From an uncultured Collinsella sp. (GTDB taxonomy: Bacteria; Actinomycetota; Coriobacteriia; Coriobacteriales; Coriobacteriaceae), in assembly GCA_902492185.1 (NCBI GenBank), contig CABUKY010000031.1, forward strand, positions 1-14,041: a stretch of DNA of 14,041 nucleotides, given 5' to 3'. Below the pieces are notes generated by a model. That model was given only the letters and a program-made list of their open reading frames with translations. It did not search any database and was not told the origin of the DNA. A program made the position numbers and the translations under genes. The number at the start of each line of letters is the position of its first letter. Position 1 is the stretch's first letter. Shown here one piece after another: positions 1 through 7,020 of this stretch.

Positions 1-389
1 CCTGGCAGGTCGAGGATCTGACCGGTGCTCATGCCCAGGTCAAGCAGCTCGAGCACGAGCTCAACCAGCGTCTAAAGTCATCGGAAGCCCCCGAGTTGAT
101 CTGCAGCGTGTTCGCCGTGGGCTCTGAGCTGATTGCCGATGCGCTTGTCTCGGCTAACAAGGCCGGCGAAGTAATGGTGATTGGCAACGACCTGTTCCCA
201 GAAAGTGCGCTGGCTTTCTTTACCAACATCGTCTACAAGGACCCGGTGAGTCTGGCATATCGTGGCGCCAAGACCTTAGGCGATTACCTGCTGTGGGGAA
301 AGACGCCGGCGGAGCCTGTGCAAAAGGGGGCTGTTGAGATGGTGTTTGCCAGCAACGTCGATCGTTACTGCGAGCTCGCCGGAATCTAA
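1..389 (+). CDS. LacI-family transcriptional regulator, C-terminal part (5' end outside window)
   Basis: The frame is open from the left edge (first complete codon at 3) to TAA at 387-389, giving about 128 residues. What is visible resembles the C-terminal ligand-binding half of LacI/GalR regulators: the VIGNDLFPESALAFF stretch (about residues 59-73), then a conserved block around AYRGAKTLGDYLLWGK, and the ending FASNVDRYCELAGI, which is close to the SNLDRY-type ending of many family members. The DNA-binding domain lies outside the window. The gene sits directly upstream of the uxa operon, on the same strand, and two LacI-type palindromes flank the operon promoter, so I infer it represses that operon and is relieved by a hexuronate or pathway intermediate. 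A ribose-binding-type periplasmic protein would share the fold but rarely ends this way. Confidence 0.78.
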   Translation, partial: WQVEDLTGAHAQVKQLEHELNQRLKSSEAPELICSVFAVGSELIADALVSANKAGEVMVIGNDLFPESALAFFTNIVYKDPVSLAYRGAKTLGDYLLWGKTPAEPVQKGAVEMVFASNVDRYCELAGI

Positions 390-451
390 TGCGTTTAGGG
401 AGTTCCCTACTTGCCGCGTACTTTTTGGCTGGGGATTGAAAAATTGTTTCG

Positions 452-492
452 AAGGCCGCTGATGGCGAATCTGCCGTCAGTGGCCTTTCTTT
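452..492 (+). terminator. Rho-independent terminator after the LacI-family gene
   Basis: Arms 452-466 and 473-487 form a 15-bp stem with two G-U wobbles and a 6-nt loop, followed by TCTTT. It lies 63 bases past the regulator stop and upstream of the uxa promoter, so it insulates the operon from read-through. The rest of the 390-567 gap shows nothing else clear. Confidence 0.8.
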
Positions 493-567
493 GTGCCGAT
501 CCAACGCAGGGTCCATGGCTCGGCAACCGTTAAGCGGTCAAAACCTACCGTTCGCCCCATGATGGTT

Positions 568-583
568 AGGTGAACGTTCACCT
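568..583. promoter_or_regulatory. Upstream LacI-type operator (O1) of the uxa operon
   Basis: AGGTGAACGTTCACCT is a perfect 16-bp palindrome with the central CG typical of LacI-family operators. It overlaps the proposed -35 hexamer. A second copy of its 14-bp core lies 38 bp downstream, centre to centre. The adjacent regulator gene is the obvious candidate to bind it (inference). Confidence 0.82.
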
Positions 584-606
584 TGTAACGCATTTTGCAC
601 TAAGAT
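577..606 (+). promoter_or_regulatory. Candidate promoter of the uxaC operon
   Basis: TTCACC at 577-582 as -35 (4 of 6 consensus bases) and TAAGAT at 601-606 as -10 (4 of 6) are separated by 18 bp. The hexamers are weak alone, but they are placed so that operator O1 covers the -35 and operator O2 covers the expected start site near 612. Transcription starting there gives a leader of about 60 nt before the uxaC start. Confidence 0.5.
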
Positions 607-620
607 GGTGAACGTTCACC
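607..620. promoter_or_regulatory. Downstream LacI-type operator (O2) of the uxa operon
   Basis: GGTGAACGTTCACC is a perfect 14-bp palindrome, identical to the core of O1. It covers the expected transcription start, so bound repressor would block initiation. Its position also argues against translation starting at the in-frame ATG at 605, which lies inside the promoter/operator. Confidence 0.82.
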
Positions 621-673
621 TAGAGGATGACGAGCGTATTGTGCGCCCGCCTTGCCAGCAAAGGGGCTGTTTG

Positions 674-2101
674 ATGAAAAACTTTATGGACGATCAGGAT
701 TTCCTGCTGAGCACCAAGACCGGTGAGGAGCTGTTCCGCAACTTTGCCGAGGGCATGCCCATCGTCGACTACCATTGCCACATTTCTCCCAAGGAGATCT
801 GGGAGGACAAGCGTTTCGAGAACATTACCGAGGTTTGGCTGGGCGGCGACCACTACAAGTGGCGCCTGATGCGCGCCAACGGCGTCGACGAGCGTTTTAT
901 CACTGGCGACGCCCCTGCTCGCGAGAAGTTCCAAAAGTGGGCCGAGACCCTGGGTCGCTGCGTTGGCAACCCCGTCTTTGAGTGGAGCCACCTGGAGCTT
1001 AAGCGCTACTTTGGCTACGAGGGCGTCCTCAATGGCAAGACTGCCCAGGAGGTCTGGGACCTTGCCAACGCCAAGCTCGCCGAGGCCAGCTTTACCTGCC
1101 GCAACCTGATCAAGCAGTCCAACGTCCGCATGATCTGCACTACCGACGACCCCGCCGACAGCTTTGAGTGGCACAAGAAGATTGCCGCCGATGACAGTTT
1201 TGACGTTCAGGTCGTTCCCGCCATGCGCCCCGACGCCGCTCTGCGCATCGAGCGCGGCCAGGAGTTCGCCGACTACTGCAAGCACCTTTCCGAGGTTGCC
1301 GGCATTGAGGTCAGCGACTTTGAGGGCATGAAGTCCGCCATCTCCAAGCGCTACGATGTTGCCCACGAGCTGGGCTGCCGCGCCTCCGACCACGCACTCG
1401 ACTACGTTATGTATGTCCCGGCTACCGCCGATGAGATTGAGGCCATCTTTGCCAAGGGCCTGGCTGCCGAGCCGCTCACCGAGGAAGAGGTCCTCAAGTA
1501 CAAGACCGCCTTTATGCAGTTTGTCGCCGGCGAGTATGTCCGCCTGGGCTGGGCCATGCAGCTGCACTTTGGCTGCAAGCGCGACAACAACCGCGCCATG
1601 TTTGCCAAGCTCGGCCCCGATACCGGTTATGACTGCATCTCCAACTACACGCCGTCCGACCAGCTCGCCGATTTCCTCAACTCCATCCAGGAGACCTGCG
1701 GCTTGCCCAAGACCATCCTGTACAGCTTGAATCCCATCGACAACACCATGATCGATACCGTGATGGGCTGTTTCCAGGAGGCTCCGACTGCCGGTAAGAT
1801 CCAGAACGGTTCCGCCTGGTGGTTCAACGACAACGAGGTCGGTATGCGCGAGCAGCTCACGGCTCTGGCCAACGAGGGCGTCCTGGGCAACTTTGTCGGC
1901 ATGCTCACCGACTCTCGCTCCTTCCTGTCCTATTCGCGCCACGAGTATTTCCGTCGCGTGCTGTGCAGCGTGATCGGCGAGTGGGTTGAGCAGGGCAAGT
2001 ATCCGGCCGACATGGAGCTGCTGGGCACCATCGTGCGCGATATCAGCTACAACAATTCCGTTCGCTATTTTGGCTTCGATCTGGGCACCGTCGAGGCATA
2101 G
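674..2101 (+). CDS. uxaC: Uronate isomerase (glucuronate/galacturonate isomerase)
   Basis: The product is 475 residues, close to the ~470 of E. coli UxaC. It isomerises D-galacturonate to D-tagaturonate and D-glucuronate to D-fructuronate, the first cytoplasmic step of hexuronate breakdown. The protein matches the family throughout: an N-terminal MPIVDYHCHISPKEIW block (about residues 28-43) with the H34-C-H36 pair of the amidohydrolase-type barrel, LELKRYFGYEG near residue 110, and MLTDSRSFLSYSRHEYFRR in the C-terminal third. I chose the ATG at 674 because AAGGGG at 661-666 is well placed and the longer in-frame ATG at 605 lies in the operator. It is the first gene of a four-gene operon; the symporter starts 50 bp downstream. 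The start site region is controlled by two LacI-type operators. Confidence 0.95.
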   Translation: MKNFMDDQDFLLSTKTGEELFRNFAEGMPIVDYHCHISPKEIWEDKRFENITEVWLGGDHYKWRLMRANGVDERFITGDAPAREKFQKWAETLGRCVGNPVFEWSHLELKRYFGYEGVLNGKTAQEVWDLANAKLAEASFTCRNLIKQSNVRMICTTDDPADSFEWHKKIAADDSFDVQVVPAMRPDAALRIERGQEFADYCKHLSEVAGIEVSDFEGMKSAISKRYDVAHELGCRASDHALDYVMYVPATADEIEAIFAKGLAAEPLTEEEVLKYKTAFMQFVAGEYVRLGWAMQLHFGCKRDNNRAMFAKLGPDTGYDCISNYTPSDQLADFLNSIQETCGLPKTILYSLNPIDNTMIDTVMGCFQEAPTAGKIQNGSAWWFNDNEVGMREQLTALANEGVLGNFVGMLTDSRSFLSYSRHEYFRRVLCSVIGEWVEQGKYPADMELLGTIVRDISYNNSVRYFGFDLGTVEA

Positions 2102-2151
2102 ATCTGTATGTGCTCCGATTGGTGAAATCGGTTGCAAAGGGGAGGGACCAT

Positions 2152-3657
2152 ATGGGAACAGGGCAACAGAAAAACGAGCAGATCGTGTCTGCTCAGGCGG
2201 ATTCGAGATCTATGCAGAGCTCGCAGGATATCAAGCTGAGCTGGCGTGAGAAAATCTGCTATGGCTTTGGCGATTTGGGCAATGGATTCATGTTCGATCT
2301 TGGTCAAGCCTATCTGACCAAGTTCTACACTGACATCTGTCTGATTTCGCCGGGCGTAGTGAGCCTGATTTTCGCCGTCACCAAGATTTTCGATGCGTTC
2401 ATGGACCCGATTGCCGGTGCATTCGTCGACGGTAGAAAGAAGATTGGCAAGCACGGTCGGTTTCGTCCGGTCATGATGGTTTCGGCCGTGATCCTTGCCG
2501 TTCTAACCGTGGTGACCTTCACTGCGCCCGATATTCCCATGGCAGGTAAAATTGCCTATGCGCTGATAACTTACATGATCTGGGGCGTCGTATACAGCTT
2601 CACCAACGTGCCGTACGGATCTCTGGCCACGGTAATGACGCGTGACGTCGATGACCGCGCGCACATGGCGTCAACGCGCCAGGCCGGTTCGCTTTGCGCA
2701 CAGCTCATCACGGGCGTAGCGTTCATCCCATTGGTCCTGTTCTTTGCGGGTGGCGACACGCTCGACGGCAATCCGCACGGCTATACGATTGCAGCTGTCG
2801 TCATGGGACTGTGTGGCATCGCCGGATTCGCCATCTGCTTTTTGGGAACGCGCGAGCATATCCGTATCGATCGACAGGCCGAGGAGAAGGCTGCGGGAAA
2901 GGCCGGCAAGAAGTCGAGCGCATTCAGCACGTATTTCAAGGTCGTTTTCACCAACAAGAACCTGGGAGCAGTTATCCTGCTTACGCTGTTTACCATCTCG
3001 GCCATGAATACCAACAACACCATGATGGTGTATTTCTGCCAGTACAACCTGGGTAACATCGCGTTGCAGCCCATTGTCAACGGCATCATGATCGGAACGT
3101 CGGTTGTCGCCATTCTCGCCATCCCGACGCTCGTCAAGCATTTTGGCAAGAAGCGCACGTGCGTCGCCTGTTTTATCGTCGGCGCTGTGGCAAACGGCCT
3201 CAACTTCATCCTGCCGACCAATACCGTGACGTTCATCATCTTCGTCACCATCGGCTACGTCGCGCTTGCCATCCCCAACGGTATCACCTGGAACCTGGTT
3301 TCCGATGTTATCGATTACGGTGAATGGCACACGGGAATCCGCAAGGAGGGTACGACCTACGCCGCGTTCAACTTTTCTCGTAAGCTTGCGCAATCCCTTG
3401 CTGCGATCATTTCTGGCGGCATCCTTGCCCTTACCGGATATGTGGCAAATAAGCCCCAGACGGCCGCCACGCTGCTTGGCATCAAGGGCGCTCTGACGAT
3501 TTATCCCGCTTGCGCCCTTCTGGTGGCAGCCTTGATCATCTTCGCTCTCTACGACATTACCGAGAAGAAGTTCAATTCCATTTCCAACGACCTGTCGAAT
3601 GGTCGCTGGGAGCGCGGCAAGATCGGCGAGAGCACTATCGAGACGATCGATAAATAG
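2152..3657 (+). CDS. GPH-family sugar/hexuronide:cation symporter (MFS superfamily)
   Basis: The product has 501 residues with about 12 hydrophobic segments, so it is an inner-membrane transporter. Family marks are the DAFMDPIAGAFVD block (residues 81-93), with acidic residues in a helix as in MelB-type symporters, followed by the cytoplasmic loop GKHGRFRP (about 99-106), and the central cytoplasmic stretch rich in Lys/Glu (about 235-260). The C-terminal tail is hydrophilic. An upstream in-frame GTG at 2110 was rejected because AGGGGAGG at 2138-2145 lies ideally before the ATG at 2152. By position in the uxa operon it probably imports hexuronates or short uronides; the substrate cannot be read from sequence. 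Phe is mostly TTC here, while uxaC mostly uses TTT, hinting at a different history for this gene. Confidence 0.88.
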   Translation: MGTGQQKNEQIVSAQADSRSMQSSQDIKLSWREKICYGFGDLGNGFMFDLGQAYLTKFYTDICLISPGVVSLIFAVTKIFDAFMDPIAGAFVDGRKKIGKHGRFRPVMMVSAVILAVLTVVTFTAPDIPMAGKIAYALITYMIWGVVYSFTNVPYGSLATVMTRDVDDRAHMASTRQAGSLCAQLITGVAFIPLVLFFAGGDTLDGNPHGYTIAAVVMGLCGIAGFAICFLGTREHIRIDRQAEEKAAGKAGKKSSAFSTYFKVVFTNKNLGAVILLTLFTISAMNTNNTMMVYFCQYNLGNIALQPIVNGIMIGTSVVAILAIPTLVKHFGKKRTCVACFIVGAVANGLNFILPTNTVTFIIFVTIGYVALAIPNGITWNLVSDVIDYGEWHTGIRKEGTTYAAFNFSRKLAQSLAAIISGGILALTGYVANKPQTAATLLGIKGALTIYPACALLVAALIIFALYDITEKKFNSISNDLSNGRWERGKIGESTIETIDK

Positions 3658-3686
3658 CCCCGCTGCTTGAAAAATCATGAATGCAA

Positions 3687-3711
3687 CCCGGTGCGGCGAT
3701 GCCGTACCGGG
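3687..3711 (+). other. Intercistronic hairpin before uxaB
   Basis: CCCGGTGCGGC (3687-3697) pairs with GCCGTACCGGG (3701-3711) over 11 positions with one G-U wobble and a 3-nt loop. No T-run follows, so it is not a normal terminator. It lies in the 78-bp gap between the symporter and uxaB and could set mRNA stability or processing inside the operon (inference). Confidence 0.65.
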
Positions 3712-3735
3712 ACTTGAGTTGAGAGGAAAACCTCT

Positions 3736-5250
3736 ATGAATAACATCAGCTACGAGACGCTCGAGAAGATCGGCTACGAGGGCTACGTGCTGCCCAAGGA
3801 CGCCCCCGAGAAGGTCCTGCAGTTTGGCGAGGGCAATTTCCTGCGCGCCTTCGTCGATCGTTTCTTCGATATGGGCAACGAGGCCACCGGTTGGAACGGC
3901 AAGGTCGTCATGGTGCAGCCCATCAGCGGCGCCTTCGATTTCGCCGATGGTATCAATGCCCAGGATGGCCTGTACACCGTACTGGTGCGCGGCAAGGAGA
4001 ACGGTGACACGGTTGACGATTCCCGCGTGATCAGCGCCTGCAGCCGTTGCCTCAATCCGTATCGCGAGGCTGACTACCGTGCCATGATGGAGGTCGCCGT
4101 TTCCGACGACCTGGAGATTATCGTCTCCAACACCACCGAGGCCGGTATCGCCTACGATCCGTCCTGCAAGGCCGACGACATGCCCCCCGCGAGCTTCCCT
4201 GCCAAGCTTGCCCAGGTGCTCCATGCCCGCTGGGCTGCCGGCAAGCCGGGCGTCATCGTGCTCGCCTGCGAGCTCATCGACCATAACGGCGAGGAGCTGC
4301 TGCGCATTATGAACCAGTACGTGAGCGACTGGGGCTGGGAGGACGAGTTTTCGCAGTGGATGGCCAACGACTGCACCGTCTGCACCACGCTCGTCGACAC
4401 CATCGTTCCGGGTCGCATCCGCGATCCCAAGGAGGCCGCTGCCGTGGCCGAGCGCTTGGGCTATGAGGATCCGTTCTTGGCCGTGCGCGAGCCCTTCCAG
4501 ATGTGGGGCATCCAGGGTGACGAGTCACTCAAGGAGCGTCTGCCCTTCGTGAAGGCCGGTCTGCCGGGTGTCTTTGTGACCCCCGACGTCACCCCGTACA
4601 AGAAGCGCAAGGTCCGCATCCTCAACGGCGCCCACACCGCCTTTGTTCCGGGTTCCTGGGTTGCCGGCTTTGATATCGTGCGCGACTGCATGCACGACGA
4701 GACTGTTCGTGGCTTCATGAACACCATGCTCTACGACGAGGTCATTCCGACGCTTGCCGCCGACCTGGATGTCGAGGACTGCAAGGCCTTTGCTGCCGCT
4801 GTTGAGAACCGCTTCGACAACCCGTTTATCGACCACGCGCTGCTCTCCATCTGCCTCAACTCCACGGCTAAGTGGCGTGCCCGCGACCTGCCTACGCTCA
4901 AGGACTACGCTGCCGAGACCGGCAACCTGCCCAAGTGCCTGGCGACGAGCCTGGCCACGCTCATCTCCTTCTACACGCAGGAGCTCGTGTCCCGCGAGGG
5001 CGACGGCCTGCACCTGCGTCGCTCCGACGGCACCGAGTACACCGCTCAGGACGACGCCTTTGTGCTCGACTTCTACGCTGCTCACGCCGGCGCCGACGAC
5101 GCCGAGCTGGTGCACGATGTGCTCTCCAACGAGCAAATGTGGGGCGAGGATCTTACGCAGATCGCCGGCCTGGAGGAGTTTGTCGTCAACGCTCTCGCCG
5201 TCGTGCGCTCCGAGGGCGTCAAGCAGGCGTTCGCGAACGCTCAGGCCTAA
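3736..5250 (+). CDS. uxaB: Tagaturonate reductase (altronate oxidoreductase)
   Basis: The product has 504 residues and belongs to the polyol-specific long-chain dehydrogenase (mannitol dehydrogenase) family. It reduces D-tagaturonate to D-altronate with NADH in the cytoplasm. The N-terminal nucleotide-binding domain opens with VLQFGEGNFLRAFVD (about 27-41), a UxaB-type version of the family start; SNTTEAG (about 131-137) carries a conserved Asn; the C-terminal catalytic domain has the family signature K292-xxxx-N297-xx-H300 in KVRILNGAH. The FGEGNFLRAF start and the EVIPTL ending of the signature region fit UxaB better than the fructuronate reductase UxuB, and the neighbours uxaC and uxaA agree. 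The start ATG is preceded by GAGAGG at 3721-3726. A GC-rich hairpin stands upstream of this start. Confidence 0.93.
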   Translation: MNNISYETLEKIGYEGYVLPKDAPEKVLQFGEGNFLRAFVDRFFDMGNEATGWNGKVVMVQPISGAFDFADGINAQDGLYTVLVRGKENGDTVDDSRVISACSRCLNPYREADYRAMMEVAVSDDLEIIVSNTTEAGIAYDPSCKADDMPPASFPAKLAQVLHARWAAGKPGVIVLACELIDHNGEELLRIMNQYVSDWGWEDEFSQWMANDCTVCTTLVDTIVPGRIRDPKEAAAVAERLGYEDPFLAVREPFQMWGIQGDESLKERLPFVKAGLPGVFVTPDVTPYKKRKVRILNGAHTAFVPGSWVAGFDIVRDCMHDETVRGFMNTMLYDEVIPTLAADLDVEDCKAFAAAVENRFDNPFIDHALLSICLNSTAKWRARDLPTLKDYAAETGNLPKCLATSLATLISFYTQELVSREGDGLHLRRSDGTEYTAQDDAFVLDFYAAHAGADDAELVHDVLSNEQMWGEDLTQIAGLEEFVVNALAVVRSEGVKQAFANAQA

Positions 5251-5260
5251 ATCCTTCTGT

Positions 5261-5286
5261 ACGCCCGCCGGGTAACTGGCGGGCGT
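5261..5286 (+). other. Intercistronic hairpin between uxaB and uxaA
   Basis: ACGCCCGCC (5261-5269) and GGCGGGCGT (5278-5286) form a perfect 9-bp stem with an 8-nt loop, 10 bases after the uxaB stop. The following bases are not T-rich, so it may be a weak or Rho-assisted attenuator or an mRNA-stabilising element rather than a full terminator. Confidence 0.65.
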
Positions 5287-5328
5287 CACTCGACTTCTGC
5301 TCAACCTGTAGGGTTAGGACTCTTTGTA

Positions 5329-6813
5329 ATGAACACTATCCAGATCAATCCGGCCGACAACGTCATCGTTGCGCTGTCGCCGCTCGCCAAGGGTGCTGCC
5401 GTCGAGGTTCCCGGCGTGGGCGAGGTCGTTGCCGCGGAGGATATCCCGCAGGGCCACAAGATGGCCGTGCGCGCCATTGCAGCCGGTGAGGATGTCGTCA
5501 AGTACGGTCTTCCCATCGGTCACGTGACGAAGGACATTCAGCCCGGCCAGTGGCTGCACACGCACAACGTGAAGACCAACCTCTCGGGTGAGGTCGAGTA
5601 CACCTACAATCCGACACATCCGGTCGTTGAGCCGGTCGAGGCCGAGACCTTTATGGGCTTCCGCCGTGCCGACGGTCGTGCCGCCACGCGCAATGAGCTT
5701 TGGATCATTCCCACCGTCGGTTGCGTCAACGAAGTCGCTCGTGCCATGTGCGAGCAGGCTCAGGACCTGGTCGAGGGCTCGTTGGAGGGCGTCTATTACT
5801 TCCCGCATCCGTTCGGTTGCTCACAGACCGGCGCCGACCATGCCCAGACCCGTCGTCTGCTGGTGGCGCTGTCGCGTCACGCAAACGCCGCGGGCGTGCT
5901 GTTCTTGTCGCTCGGTTGCGAGAACTGCACGCATCAGCAGGTGCTCGACGAGCTCGGTGACTTCGATCACGAGCGCGTTCGTTTTCTCACCTGCCAGGAT
6001 GTAGCCGACGAGCAGATCGAGGGCCACAAGATTCTGTCCGAGCTGGCTGACTTGGCCAAGCAGGCCAAGCGTGAGCCCATTCCGGCCTCCGAGCTGGTTA
6101 TTGGTCTTAAGTGCGGCGGCTCTGACGGTCTTTCGGGCATTACCGCCAACCCCACGATCGGTCGCGTGAGCGATATGGTCGTCGCCCGTGGCGGCACGTC
6201 GGTGCTCACCGAAGTGCCCGAGATGTTTGGCGCGGAGAGCATCCTGCTCGATCGCTGCGAGAACGAGCAGGTCTTTGACGCCGCCTCTGACATGCTTAAC
6301 GGTTTTAAGGATTACTTTATTAGCCATGGCGAGGTGGTCTACGAGAACCCGAGTCCCGGTAACAAGGACGGTGGCATCACCACGCTTGAGGACAAGAGTT
6401 GCGGCTGCGTGCAAAAGGGTGGCTCTGCACCCATCGTCGACGTGCTGCCGTATGCCGGTCAGGTCACCAAGCATGGCCTGAACATGCTGTGCGGCCCGGG
6501 CAACGACATGGTATCCACCACGGCGTTGACGGCTGCTGGCTGCCACGTGATTCTGTTCTCGACTGGACGCGGCACGCCGTTTGGTGCACCGGCGCCCACC
6601 CTCAAGGTGTTCACCAATCAGCGTCTGTGCGACCACAAGGCCAACTGGATGGACTTTAACGCCGGCGTGGTGGCTACGGGCGAGTGCACGCTCGATGAGG
6701 CCGCCGGAGACCTATATCAGCTGGTACTGGATACAGCGAGCGGTAAGCTAACGAGTGCCGAGCGCCGCGGTTGCCACGAGATCAGTATCTGGAAAGACGG
6801 CGTCTGCCTGTAG
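5329..6813 (+). CDS. uxaA: Altronate dehydratase, full-length two-domain form
   Basis: The product has 494 residues, matching E. coli UxaA (~495). It dehydrates D-altronate to 2-keto-3-deoxy-D-gluconate, using a divalent metal, in the cytoplasm. The N-terminal SAF-type domain (about 1-95) holds VVAAEDIPQGHKMAV and GQWLHTHNVKTNL; a linker leads to the catalytic domain starting at FMGFRRADGRAATRNELW (about 109-126), with PHPFGCSQTG, LSLGCENCTHQQ and LKCGGSDGLSGITANP further on, and the C-terminal GRGTPFGAPAPTLKV. It is the last gene of the operon, 78 bp after uxaB and before a terminator. The start ATG follows AGGA at 5316-5319. No truncation or frameshift is seen. Confidence 0.95.
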   Translation: MNTIQINPADNVIVALSPLAKGAAVEVPGVGEVVAAEDIPQGHKMAVRAIAAGEDVVKYGLPIGHVTKDIQPGQWLHTHNVKTNLSGEVEYTYNPTHPVVEPVEAETFMGFRRADGRAATRNELWIIPTVGCVNEVARAMCEQAQDLVEGSLEGVYYFPHPFGCSQTGADHAQTRRLLVALSRHANAAGVLFLSLGCENCTHQQVLDELGDFDHERVRFLTCQDVADEQIEGHKILSELADLAKQAKREPIPASELVIGLKCGGSDGLSGITANPTIGRVSDMVVARGGTSVLTEVPEMFGAESILLDRCENEQVFDAASDMLNGFKDYFISHGEVVYENPSPGNKDGGITTLEDKSCGCVQKGGSAPIVDVLPYAGQVTKHGLNMLCGPGNDMVSTTALTAAGCHVILFSTGRGTPFGAPAPTLKVFTNQRLCDHKANWMDFNAGVVATGECTLDEAAGDLYQLVLDTASGKLTSAERRGCHEISIWKDGVCL

Positions 6814-6815
6814 AG

Positions 6816-6848
6816 AGATTCGCCATTCGTAGGGGTGGCGAATCTTTT
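6816..6848 (+). terminator. Rho-independent terminator of the uxa operon
   Basis: AGATTCGCCA (6816-6825) pairs perfectly with TGGCGAATCT (6836-6845) around a 10-nt loop, and the stem runs into TTTT. It starts 3 bases after the uxaA stop and closes the operon. Confidence 0.85.
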
Positions 6849-7020
6849 GATCTCGATGACGGGGCTGCACAGTGGCTCCGTGCGAGGGAAGGGTTGCTAC
6901 TGCGCGTTTGTGAGATGCTTTTCGGTGCCCTTTTCCGCACTGTTGACGTATCTATGGTTATAAATTCGGGCAAATTGGTTTAAGAAGCCGATTTCGTCCA
7001 GGTCGATAGAGGGGAATTGC

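Noticed and set aside
605..673. In-frame N-terminal extension of uxaC starting at ATG 605
   Set aside because: It would start inside the promoter/operator, has no ribosome binding site, and adds 23 residues not found in the family; ATG 674 with AAGGGG upstream is better.
620..2137. 505-codon open frame antisense to uxaC
   Set aside because: No motif or ribosome binding site; long antisense frames are expected opposite GC-rich genes with strong codon bias. The same holds for the minus-strand frames at 2671-4284, 4525-5304, 6958-8421 and 11037-12878.
6943..6964. TTGACG and TATAAA as a promoter for the GltD-like gene
   Set aside because: Only 10 bp separate the two hexamers, too short for a sigma-70 promoter; TATAAA alone might serve, but no matching -35 was found.
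6814..6983. Short + strand frame overlapping the uxaA end and the gap behind it
   Set aside because: It starts inside uxaA in another frame, crosses the terminator hairpin and has no recognisable domain.
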